From: Tranzscheliella williamsii
Lineage: Eukaryota > Basidiomycota > Ustilaginomycetes > Ustilaginales > Ustilaginaceae
Direction of reading: 5' to 3'
Length of the DNA: 64,000 bases
Assembly: GCA_023212725.1 (NCBI GenBank)
Contig: JALBYF010000037.1
Location: 1-64,000, forward strand
Shown here one piece after another: positions 41,257-51,600 of the stretch. Each line of letters begins with the position of its first letter. The first letter of the stretch is position 1. The notes beneath the pieces were generated by a model. It saw only the letters and a program-made list of their open reading frames with translations, was not told the origin of the DNA and made no database searches. Made by a program: the position numbers and the translations under genes.

Positions 41257-42600
41257 ATGAGCGCACACACTACCGAAGATGGCCAGGATGTAGCTGAGGA
41301 GCACGAGGACGACTTTGACGCCGGTCTGACCGCGGAGGACATCGACGAGGTCGTGCCGGAGGAGGATCAGGATGGCGATGTGCCCATGGATGGCGACAGC
41401 GAGGACGAGGAAGCGGCTGCCGACCACGAGGGAGAGCAGGAGGTCAATGCCGGGCAGGAGGAGTTTGTCGACAACTCCATCGCCGCCTTCTACTCGCACC
41501 GCAAATCCGTCTTCTCGGTAGCTCTGCATCCTTCCTTCCCCAACCCGCCGTTGGCCATGAGCGGCGGTGAAGACGACGGCGGCTGGATCTGGAACACGCA
41601 GGACGGATCGGAGGTGGTGCGGCTCAGTGGACACACCGACAGCGTCACTTCGGCTCTCTTCAACGCGGCGGGCGATCTGGCTGCCACAGCCGGCATGGAC
41701 GGCAAGGTTCGCGTGTGGAAGAAGCGCGGAGATGACTTCAAAACCTGGGAGTTCCTCACGAATCTGGAAGGTCCTGATGAGGTGATTTGGATCGACTGGC
41801 ATCCCAAGGGAAGCGTTCTGGCTGCTGGAAGTGCTGATTCGACCGTCTGGATGTGGCAGCTGCCGACGGGCAACGTCATGAACGTCTTTTCAGGACACAC
41901 CGACGCCGTTACTTGCGGTGGCTTCACTCCTGATGGCAAGAAGCTGGTCACTGGGTCCGAAGAGGGAGTGGTGATTGTCTGGGATCCGAGGAGCGCAGCT
42001 TCGCTTTCCAAGGTATCGAGCCACCTGGCTGGCGGCTTGACGCAGCTTGCCATCTCGCCAGACGGCCGGGTGGTGGTCATCGGTGGTGCTGCGGGCGATG
42101 TCCGGGTGCTCAGCATTGCCAATTTGGACAGCGGCGGCTCGGCGTCCATCGTGGCTTCCCTGTCAGGCCACGCCGAGGGCGAGTCGATCGAAGGGATCCA
42201 GTTCGTCGATGTCGGCGGAGGCACACGGACCGGGCACGTCATCACTGCCTCGACCGAGGGTAAAGCCATCGTTTGGGATCTTTCCCTGGCCAAGATGCGC
42301 TGCGAGGTGGTTCACGACGCCGCCATCACGGGTATCGCGCTCCACCCCGGCACCACGCTCTTCTCTACTTCCTCGGCGGATCACACCATCAAGACATGGG
42401 ACGCACGCACAGGCGCGTGCATCGCTACCCAGAAGGGCTTCACCGATGGTGTCCTTGCCCTTGCCGTCGGCAAGGACGACGGCTTCACTCAGGGCGCAGA
42501 GACGGGAGGCATCGGTGCATACACAGACACGACCGCCTCAAAAGGCTGGAAGATCGTGGGAGCCGGCGATGAAGGCGTTGCGCTCGTCTTCCGTGTATAA
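41257..42600 (+). CDS. WD40 protein of the AAMP/Sqt1 type
   Basis: 447 aa from the ATG at 41257 (upstream in-frame codons lack an ATG). The first 70 residues are very acidic (EEHEDDFDAGL, EEDQDGDVPMDG), which is typical of this family. The remainder is a beta-propeller of about seven to eight repeats, with GH...WD-type units such as SGHTDSVTSALF...VRVWKK, SGHTDAVTCGGF...VIVWDP and HTIKTWDARTG. In yeast, Sqt1 is a chaperone that captures the nascent ribosomal protein Rpl10 through its acidic surface; the same role here is inferred from family. Confidence 0.85.
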   Translation: MSAHTTEDGQDVAEEHEDDFDAGLTAEDIDEVVPEEDQDGDVPMDGDSEDEEAAADHEGEQEVNAGQEEFVDNSIAAFYSHRKSVFSVALHPSFPNPPLAMSGGEDDGGWIWNTQDGSEVVRLSGHTDSVTSALFNAAGDLAATAGMDGKVRVWKKRGDDFKTWEFLTNLEGPDEVIWIDWHPKGSVLAAGSADSTVWMWQLPTGNVMNVFSGHTDAVTCGGFTPDGKKLVTGSEEGVVIVWDPRSAASLSKVSSHLAGGLTQLAISPDGRVVVIGGAAGDVRVLSIANLDSGGSASIVASLSGHAEGESIEGIQFVDVGGGTRTGHVITASTEGKAIVWDLSLAKMRCEVVHDAAITGIALHPGTTLFSTSSADHTIKTWDARTGACIATQKGFTDGVLALAVGKDDGFTQGAETGGIGAYTDTTASKGWKIVGAGDEGVALVFRV

Positions 42601-42934
42601 GAACGATTTAGACAGTTTCTACGTTTACACCATTCCCACGATAGGTGGTGCTTGTCGGTCAGGCCGATGCATGTCGAGCGCAGTTGTGATCTGTGAGAGA
42701 ACCGATGTGACAGTAGTGCTTGCGTCGTGACGGTGGAATCACCGATCGTGATGATATGGGGCGTGGGAAAATGTCGACGGAGGATGCCGCTTCAGCCATC
42801 CCTATAAAGGCTGGGGCACTTGGAGTAGTCAGATGCGCAGCACTTGCCTGTTCAGCCACCTCTACAGCCACCTCTTCACGCCTGTTGCTGCATGCTACTC
42901 TTGCTACACCGTGGATCTGCGATTCTTAGGCAAT
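42601..42934. promoter_or_regulatory. Promoter interval of MSH4
   Basis: Short region between the WD40 gene and the MSH4 start. It includes a TATAAA element at 42803-42808. Confidence 0.5.
42803..42808 (+). promoter_or_regulatory. TATA box candidate for MSH4
   Basis: CCTATAAAGG about 130 bp before the chosen ATG at 42935. An in-frame ATG at 42833 lies only 25 bp after this element, probably at or before the transcription start, which favours 42935. Confidence 0.45.
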
Positions 42935-45900
42935 ATGGACGCAGATCACCAACGACCCCCTTCGGTGGCTTCGACGGCTTCCTCCTCCGCTTTCCGAATA
43001 CCGGGTCTCAGCACTCGCTTTCTGCGCGCTGTGACGACCCCCCAGCCACATCATGGTCTACCAAGGGAGGCGATTGTGCCGACCCCTGACCGCCTTCGAG
43101 CCTTCACACCGGTGCAGCCTGAAACATTCCAATTAGCATCGCCCAGCTCCACGGACCCCTTCGCTGGTCTCCTAACGGCATCATGCGGGACAAGACGAGC
43201 TCCATCGTCCTCGTCAAACACTCCTGATGACCCAGCCCCTGCCGACTTCATCAATGAGATTCTGAGCTTTCCTAGGTCTGGAGACCAAGTAGGAATGGTG
43301 CACCGAAGCGGATCAGTAGATCCAAATGACCTGCAAACTCTCGCAACGGTCCAAAGCCGTAATTCGCCAGCTCGTCCCTTCACAGCTTCGTCGTATCACC
43401 GCAGCAGGTTAATGACAGCAGACGGCTCGATGGGCAACTATGTCAGCGCGCTTTTGGAGAACAGAGGCATCGGCCACGAGGTAGGCATTGCATCCATCGA
43501 CCGGGATACTGGTAAGTGATCTTCCCTTCGAGCAGCAGTTTTTTTGCGAGAACACTGAAGGCGGTCTATGGTGCTGGACTTAAAGGGCTTTGTGTGATCA
43601 CTCAGTTCGCCGATACCCCAACCTACGTCCGGACTATCCATCATTTGTCCATGCATCCGCCAAGCACGCTTCTTGTACCAGCCACAGCGTTCAACACTTC
43701 CCTCGCACAAGACCCCTCTTCGAGCAGGCCCGGTAAGAAGCACAAAGGGCATACGACTGCGGCTGCCAACCCCACCAGTATGACTGGGAGTTCAATGCTC
43801 GTTCGTTGCCTTGAAGAAATCTTCAGTATACAGGTATCGCCCTTCCCGCGCAGGCACTGGAACTATCATGAAGGTGAGTCTACTGTTGTACATGATCACC
43901 CGTGTCGACTGTGGCAAAAAAAAACCCTGATGCTAGCCTCTGCCTATTTACTGAACTTGATTGTAGGCGCGAAGTACCTGGACAAGCTGTTGGTTGATGA
44001 CGCTGCCACTGTTACGGTCAACTATGCGAACCGCCTTGCGTCATCTTCACAATCACAGGCAGGGCCGTTCGGAGGAGACACTAACCGACCCTCTTCCTCA
44101 ACCCGCCCACTGACAGGTCTGTCTTCGCTAGACATAAGCGCCAAAGCTTCGAGCAGAGCTGCTATCCTGCTGACTGTTTCCAGCAAATACTACCTTCTGG
44201 CCGCTGTCTGCGCCCTGTTCGATTTCTTCACCGAGACCTTCAACCGCATCTTCACGCCCAAGTCCCTGCGCATCCGATACGTGGTGCCGGAGGGTACCAT
44301 CATGATCAATAGCAACACCGCCCACGACCTTGAGCTCGTTTCGAATCTGATCGATGTCAAGTCTAAAGACTCTTTGCTTGGCCTGCTCGACCAATGTGGC
44401 ACTCCAATGGGCAGAAGACTACTCAAGATGAATATCTTGCAACCTTTGACCGACACAGACATCATTTCGGCTAGGCAAGATGCCATTTCAGAGTGTATAC
44501 GATCCGAGGAGCGCTTCTATGCAATCCGCGAGAGCATGAAGCCTCTTCGTCGCGGCGGCATCGACTTGGACAAGCTGATCCAATCCTTATCCAATAAGGA
44601 GAGGCAAGCTGATTCGGAGCGAGTTCAGACTGAGCATAAGATTTCCAACATCCTCAGTCTCCGGACCCTACTTCGGGCACTGACTCCAGCTCGGGCCGCA
44701 CTGCAGGGATGCGCGAGCGGACTACTTCAGGCAGTCCAAACATTCTTCATCTCCGAGCAGCTTGACGCTATCGGTGAAAGAATTGATGTCACGATTAACG
44801 AAGATGTTATACATGCAAAAGGTGGTCTCTCTTCCCGAAACGCCAAGATGTATGCAGTCAAAGCTGAGCGCAGCCCGCTGCTTGATGTGGCGAGGGAGAC
44901 GTATCGGGAAAACATTAACGACATCATGGAGCTGTGCGAGAAGGAGTCGAGAGAGAGTGGCCTCACATTGACGCTGAAAATGGTAACCACGGGCTTCTTG
45001 TTTCAAACAAAGTGCGAGTCAAGCCGAATCAGGGATCTCACCGAGCGTTTTACCAACGTCAGCCGCGCAAAGAACGGACGCAATGTCACCATGATGACGC
45101 TCGACTTGAAAAAGCTCAATGCAAGGCTCCTAGATTCCATGAAAGAGGTCTGCACCATGTCGGATGTAATCATTGAAGAGCTCCGCGAAGAGATTATCGC
45201 CAACATTGCAGCACTGTACAAAGTCTCGGAAGCTGTATCTCTGCTGGATATGATAGTGAGCTTGGCACAGGTTTCGATCGCGAACGACTACGTGCGACCC
45301 TCTTTTGGCGGGTCACTTGATATCCGAGACGCCCGCCATCCGATTCTAGACCGCAGAGATAGCGTCAGCTGTGGGCCACCCAGCATTGCGTCTCGACGGA
45401 AGCAGTTTGTAGCGAACGACATTTATCTGGCTCCGGAAGAAAGGTTCTGTCTAATCACCGGGCCAAATCTTTCTGGCAAGAGCACCTTCCTCCGCCAGGT
45501 GGCTCTGATAACAGTCATGGCAGCTATAGGCTGCTTTGTCCCTGCTCGTCAGGCGACACTAGTCATCCCGGACGCCCTGCTGAGCCTGTTGACCCACGAA
45601 GAAGACCCCGCGCAGAACCTATCGACGTTTGCCGCCGAAATGAGAACGTCGGCGTTCATACTCAGCATAGCGACGCCGCAGTCGCTCATATTGCTCGATG
45701 AGCTGGGGAGGGGCACAAGTCCGGACGAAGGGTGCGCTATAGCGGCGGCGATCAGCGAGGAACTGATCGAGGCGAAGCACAGTACGGTGTTCTTTGCGAC
45801 GCACTTTGGCGAGCTGGTCGATGGGTTGGACGGGCGGGACGGTGTGGTGTGCCAGCACCTGGAAGTGAGCGTGCAGGCGCACGAGAAGGCCGACCTCGTC

Positions 45901-46230
45901 TTTCACCACAAGCTGCACCTGGGCGCGGGCCTGGACACGCACTATAGCCTGCACGTCGCGCGTATGATCGGGCGATTCAGCGCGAGCTTCCTGCAGCGCG
46001 CGCAGCACGTCGCGGCGGCTGAGCGCAGCACCGAGAGCGCAGCGCAGCCGCAAGACCGAAGCCCCGACCGGCGCCGAGCACTCCGTACGCTCGTCGCCGA
46101 CCTGGGCGCGCTCCCACTCGACGACACGCCACCCGATCCGCCTCTGCTCGAGAGAATGGCTGCGCTGCAGATCGCCGCTGCCACCTCACTCGCCCGCACC
46201 TTCCCCGAATCAGCCACCCCGTTCCAGTGA
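42935..46230 (+). CDS. MSH4: Meiotic MutS homologue MSH4
   Basis: Exons 42935-43511, 43586-43873 and 43967-46230 (1042 aa). Intron 1 is 74 nt; intron 2 is 93 nt (31 codons, no stop), so its retention keeps the frame. The N-terminal 110 residues are Ser/Pro-rich. The start of the conserved core is recognised by ENRGIGHEVGIASIDRDTG, then VITQFADTPTYVRTIHHL across the first splice. Later blocks include SKYYLLAAVCAL, LLDQCGTPMGRRLLKMNIL, Walker A GPNLSGKST, Walker B LILLDELGRGTSPDEG and FFATHFGEL. No mismatch-recognition domain I is seen, as expected for MSH4, which works with MSH5 to stabilise recombination intermediates and promote crossovers in meiosis. Confidence 0.93.
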
Positions 46231-46405
46231 TCCAGCCATACCAAATGCCAGCAATGAGGCCCAACGGCGCTTGATTTAAGGGATGAAACCAGTTCGTTCG
46301 CTTTCTCTGCTGAGATGTAACGGCGTGAAACTCAGCCTCATAGGGGGAGTACTAATGGTACATGGAGTGCAATGCAAAGAAGGACGATTGGGGTAACATT
46401 AGCAA

Positions 46406-46890
46406 TTAGATCAGGAGCCTTTCGATCTGTATCAGTGGAAGACAGAAAAAGGATAGGTCAGTAGGCTGCCGCTGCAAACGATGGAAAACGGATGGGGCAG
46501 GGCGGGAGTCACGAGGGCAGTGATACGTACGGCAAGCTTGACGGTCTGGATCTGGCTCTGGAGTTCTCGGGCCTCGTTGGTGGTAACGGAGGCGGAAACG
46601 ACGGGACGGGAGACACCACAAGCGCGGCCGAGAGCGGTCTTGGAAGGGACGAAGATGTACGGCACGTTCTTGTCCTCGCACAGGAGGGGAAGGTGGAGGA
46701 CGATCTCGATGGGCTCGACATCGGCGGCCATGACGATGAACTCGCAGATACCACGGTTGAGAGTCTTGGTGGCCTCGTTGGCACCCTTCTTCAGCTGCTT
46801 GTAGTGCGAAGCCTGCTGGATGAGGTCGAGGATCTGGTTGGTGAGCGTCGCATCGGCCAGAGGGAAAGCCTTGGGGTTGGGAGCAGACAT
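46406..46890 (-). CDS. SNU13: Snu13/15.5K, U4 snRNP and box C/D snoRNP core protein
   Basis: Exons 46890-46531 and 46426-46406 (126 aa, the usual family length). The 104-nt phase-0 intron (GTACGT...ACAG) leaves a tiny last exon of six codons, IERLLI, plus stop. The fold is the L7Ae/L30e type: [52 protein letters not shown] and [15 protein letters not shown]. It binds kink-turns in U4 and box C/D snoRNAs in the nucleus and nucleolus. The start was chosen from the conserved N-terminus; the frame is open a further 25 codons upstream. Confidence 0.95.
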
Positions 46891-47472
46891 GGCGGGCAGT
46901 TCGGCAGAAGCGGGTGGATGGCAGATATGCGAAGTCGAGGGTTGAGAAGATGTGCAAGACCTCACGCCAGGTGTGAAGGGATCACGGGTCTAAGTCGGTA
47001 GATGATGCGGACGAGAGTCGGTGGTGGTCGAGGGCTGAGGCGCTGGTCATTCTTGCCTGCGCAGTACCAAAAACCTCTACAGCGGCGAAAAAATTCTTGG
47101 TGCGGGCAGCCTTCGTGCTTGGGAGAATTACATGTTAAAATCAACTGCGACTGTGACTGACCAACTAACAAATTTCGACTTGTGCTTACGTCAGCGCACA
47201 ACCACGATCGGGATCTACGATCTCACACAAACATGGATCGGGGATTCACTTACACACTCGCCTCTATCACGGCTGCACTAGAGGGTCAATGATGGTCTCG
47301 GCACATATATAGTCTATAGCGTGTGTCCTTAAGAAGCTGTTCAAAGTACGGTACTCATAATTAGAACGCAAAGTCATCCAGCGGGGAGTTGATAAAAACA
47401 CGTTAAGGAGTGATCAGCACACGACCTTTTCCCGATAGCGATCTCCTCAAATGTAACACGAAGACTGCCATT
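46891..47472. other. Intergenic region next to the transposon
   Basis: About 580 bases between the Snu13 start and the left end of the DNA transposon. It contains the Snu13 promoter; from 47100 the sequence becomes AT-richer. No gene recognised. Confidence 0.5.
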
Positions 47473-47486
47473 AGGGAGTTTTCGCA
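47473..47486 (+). repeat. Left terminal inverted repeat
   Basis: AGGGAGTTTTCGCA, the exact reverse complement of the right end at 58791-58804. Confidence 0.85.
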
Positions 47487-47640
47487 ACGTTTGTCAGTTC
47501 GCTGCATGTGTTAGTCAGTTCGATTAAGCGAACTAACTAACCTAGATTTCTCAATGTGTTTCGCAGATTTGTTGTTAAGGTTAGTTCAGCTTTTAGGGTT
47601 AGTCAGCATTAGTCATTATTATGAGTGTTCGGAACCGAGA
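47487..47640. repeat. Left subterminal motif array
   Basis: Several copies, in both orientations, of GTTAGTT/AACTAAC and CAGTTCG-like words (for example CAGTTCG at two places, CGAACTAACTAAC, GGTTAGTTC, GGGTTAGTC). Such arrays near transposon ends usually bind transposase or its Myb-like partner. Confidence 0.65.
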
Positions 47641-48343
47641 GTTAGGGTGAACATTTGGCGCGGCGCTTAAGCGATAGCCCAAATATGCCTACGTCGAGCG
47701 CCTGCCTTTGTCAATATGTATTGACCACCCATATACGCCGTTCATGTTGATGGAAAGGCTTCACAATGCCAACGCGACGGAGGCAGCCCTCCGAGCAAGT
47801 CTTGGAGGCAAGCCTTGAGGCAATGATGGACGAGAACGAAGCCGAAATCATGGAGATATGGCCACAGTGCAGCATAGAGGACCCATTTGGTAGTGATCAG
47901 CCTCCACGGCCGTACACCCCATCCCCATCTGAATGGCGGACGCAAGCACACATGCAACAAACGCAGCAGACACAATCATCCCTGCCATCACAAGCCACGT
48001 CAAGTCGTAGCGCTACAAGAAGCGTACCTAATTGGTCGACGCAGGACTGCGATGATCTGCTTGATGCAATGAGTACATACTTACCATTTGCAAGCCGCAT
48101 AGCGTCAGAGGTTGAGGAGCGCTGGGTCGCTACTGCGAATGCACTCAATGATGTGTTAACATCTCGTAACAGGCCAAACCGTTCAGAAGAAGGTTGCCGG
48201 CAGCAATGGAGAAGGATGAAGAAAGCTCACAATCGTGCTGAAGGCGTTTCTCGGCGGGCTTCAGGTGTGCTAGAGTACCCCGACGATAGACAACGTAAGG
48301 TGGCACACATTGTTGCGCTTGAGAAGGACTGGAAAGCAAATGC

Positions 48344-48348
48344 AGGTC
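48344..48348. repeat. Target-site duplication AGGTC (left copy)
   Basis: Matches 55031-55035 exactly, directly outside the two LTRs. Confidence 0.92.
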
Positions 48349-48501
48349 TGTGCTGCACAAGGGCAGACGAGCTATGAGGAAGATGGATGATATTTCGGTC
48401 GAGGGCGGAGGAGGGCTGCGAGCGACTAAGTAGTCGCTCGACACCTCAAGTCACTCGGCCGAGAGGCGGCCGAGAGATCTCAGAGGCGCGTTCGCGCGAC
48501 A
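48349..48501 (-). repeat. 3' LTR (153 bp)
   Basis: Identical by reading to 54878-55030. On the element's strand it begins TGTCGCGCG and ends GCAGCACA. It is unusually short for a Ty3 LTR. Confidence 0.93.
48419..48497. repeat. Chain of inverted repeats inside the LTR
   Basis: Four consecutive perfect dyads: CGAGCGACT/AGTCGCTCG (48419-48440), CTCGGCCG/CGGCCGAG (48454-48474), GAGATCTC (48474-48481) and GCGCG-TT-CGCGC (48486-48497). The same chain occurs in the other LTR. Confidence 0.85.
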
Positions 48502-48503
48502 TG

Positions 48504-48512
48504 CCCCCCCCC
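48504..48512 (-). promoter_or_regulatory. Polypurine tract
   Basis: Nine consecutive G on the element's strand, two bases before the 3' LTR; the expected primer site for plus-strand DNA synthesis. Confidence 0.75.
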
Positions 48513-48667
48513 GCAGTGTGCGTACATACATGACGATCTGGAAGCGTGGGGGAAGAGGGACGGGCGGGGCGACGAACGGGAGCTGCGAACGTGGACGAGC
48601 GGGGCGTCGAAGCGGAACTACGGTGCTGGAAACAGGATGGCGGCAGAGCGTATCGCGAGCAGTTGGG

Positions 48668-51600
48668 TCATCGATCGGGGTCTTGGGTCTTGGCGTCGTA
48701 GCGGGGTGTTTCGTGACCGAGGCGGGACAAGGCGTCGACGTTGGCATGGAGTTTGCCGGGTTTGTACTTGAACTCCATTATGTCGAGGTAGGGCATGAGG
48801 TACGCGCGTAGCTTCTCAATGCGTGGCGTGAAGGACTTTCTGGCGTGAGACGCGGCTTTGACGACGGCGCCGAGCGGTGCATGATCTGTGATGACGACGA
48901 CCTTGACGGCGCCGTCTAAGTAGTGTTGTAGGCGGTGTACGGCCCACACCAATCCGGTCATCTCCAGTTCTAGGCCAACGAGCTTTGCTTCGCTAGGACT
49001 GGTCGTGGTGGAGATGAAAGAGACGGGTCGTTCGAGGGCCTTCATGGAGGGCTGGGCAGTAAAGTTGAGTTGTGGTTCATCAGGCGGTGGGGGTGTCTGA
49101 ACATTGCGGAGCTGCCAGTCATGGATGGCATCCGTACACCCGTCCTCGATCAGATCGTCTTCGAACTCCCAAGTGGTGCGGGGGTCGGCGACCCATTTGA
49201 CGCGGTACTGACGGCGGCGATGCCAGACACGTTCGTCAACGATTCGCTCGACCTCGAAGCGTCGATTGGCTGGGTCTGCTTCTGGGTTGATTGGCGAAGC
49301 GTTGAGCGGTCGGTCGAATGGGTCTGGCGCTGGGGGTGCAATGTCGAGCTGAGATATGTCGCAAACGTCGCTCACTTGCAGGTCGGGTGGAAGCTCGAGT
49401 CGAACTCGATGTCTCAAAAGAATTTCTGTAATCGCGAAAGGGCCGAGTTTTGGAGGGTCGAGTTTGGAGTAGCGTTGGGCGCCTACAACAGGGCGGTCCG
49501 GCAAGCGAATGAACACCGAATCGCCCACTTTGACCTCTGGAATGTCCTTGTGCCGTCGGTCGTAGCGTCGTTTGTCGTTGTCTGCCTGCGTGAGCGCGGT
49601 CACTCGGGCAGAGTCCAGACGCGCCAGTGCCGTTGCGAGAAGATCGTCGCCGGCGGTCTCGACGACCGAGGGCAGAGCCGGTTCGGAGGAGCGTCTGATG
49701 TACACGAGGTCGAGTGGCGGTTGGCCGGTGGCTAGGGAAGGCGTCGTGTTGATTGCGAGCTCTGCCTCTGCAAGGAATCGGCTCCAATCTTCTGGCGAGT
49801 TAAGGGCTAAGGCTCGAATGACTCTGACCAGACTTTGTATGTGTCGCTCCACCGGGTTGGCTTGCTGGTGATATGGTGCTGATGGTCGTAATACTGCGCC
49901 GATTTGTTGCGCGAAGTGTTGACCGACGCCTCCAATGAATCTGCGATCTGAATCCGAAATGATCACTTTTGGTCGCCATCCTCGCTGCAGCACCAATCCC
50001 CGAAGTAGATCGAAGAGTTGCTCTGCGTTGGCCGTGGCTGAGCACGGGGCCGTGAGCACCATCCTTGAAAAGATGTCCACAACGACAAGAATTGCGTCGT
50101 GGCCGTCGGATAATGGGAGGCCGAGAAGGAGATCGATAGAGATCGTGTGGAAGGGCTGATCGGCTTCGATCGTGCGGTCGAGGCTGAGATTCCCCATGCG
50201 GCGGCCGAGCTTGGTTCGCATACAAGTTGGACAGTTGTCGATGTATGCTTGCAGAGATGTCGACAGTTTTGGGTGATGAAATTGTCGGAGGCTCTGATAT
50301 GTCTTTGCGAACCCAAAGTGGCCCTTGTCGTGGTGTTCAGTGAAGAGGGCCGGCATATCGACGAGCGGGACACAAAGCTGTCGGGCGAGTTTGTTGGCGC
50401 CTACGTGGACTAGCAGAGAATTCTGGATTTCGTACGCCGTCGATCCGCCCTCCTCCGCCGCTTTGAAGATTGGTTTCAGCGAAGGATCTTGCCGTTGGCG
50501 GTCGGCAAGGCCGGGAGTCTCGTATGTTAAATGGAGTGAGGCAGAGTCGACTTCCTGGTGTAGAGCTGCTGCGAAGGCTTTGCTCGACGCATCAACATAC
50601 AGGTAGAAGGGCTTACTGTAATCGGGATACGCCATTGTCGGCGGTGTCGTGAGCGCTCTCTTTAGCAGTATCAGTGCTTCTTCTTGGTCCTCGGTCCAAG
50701 GGAGCGTCACTTGTTTGGCCGATGTTACGTTGCCGTTGCCGTCGACAAGGCGCCACTTGTCATTGATCTTCTTGTACTTGTGCCCTCGGAGGAGGCCGGT
50801 GAGTGGTGCTGCGATACCGGCGTATCCAGGAATGAAATCGCGGTAATAGTTGAAGAGACCCAGTAGGTGGTATAAGTCTTGGAGTGTAGTCGGCCGGCTG
50901 AGGTCGCGCACTGCTTGTGTGCGATCCTGCAAAACCGAAATACCGGCCGACGAGACTTGGCGGCCAAGCAGGGAGAGGGACTGCAGGGCGAAGTGGCATT
51001 TTTGAGGCGAGAACTTGAGGCCTACCCGTTTGGCGGCGCTGAGGAGTGTGTCGAGGGATCTGGCATGCTCTTCGAGTGTAGCTGAGAAAATGACGACGTC
51101 GTCGAGGTACACCAGGGCTTCCGTCCAGCGCATTGGTCCGAGGAGCTGATCCATGAAGCGCTGGAAGAAGGCCGGTGCATTGCGTAGGCCGAAAGGAATT
51201 CGTTTGTATTGATACAGACCCTTGTGGCAAACGAACGCAGTCTTCCAGCGGTCCTCGGGGGCGATCTCGATTTGGTGATAACCCCTGATCGCGTCCAGAC
51301 CGGAGAAGTACCTGTTGCCTGCTAGAGCCTCGAATACGTCATCAATGCGGGGGAGGGGGTAGCGGTCCTCCACCGAAGCGGCGTTCAGTCCACGGTAGTC
51401 GACACAGAAGCGCCATTTGGTACCTTGCCGGACAAGAAGGACAGGGTAAGACACACCCGAAGATGAGGGTTCGATCACCTCCCAAGCTGAGAGTTGTTCT
51501 AGAGTCTTGTCGATGATTTTGCGTTTCTCCGGGCTGACGCGACGCGGTGCCTCAGGTTTCAACGCGTCTGAAGTCGTAAGAGGGAGCTTCATAGCACTGC

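Noticed and set aside
47470..47473. TTA versus ATT as the DNA transposon target duplication
   Set aside because: ATTA flanks both sides, so either is possible. I kept ATT because it leaves perfect inverted repeats, but did not treat it as proof of the exact target preference.
48501..48540. Possible CRISPR-like or tandem array from repeated hairpins near the LTR
   Set aside because: The repeats are the LTR dyads and a polypurine tract; there are no spacers, and the genome is fungal.
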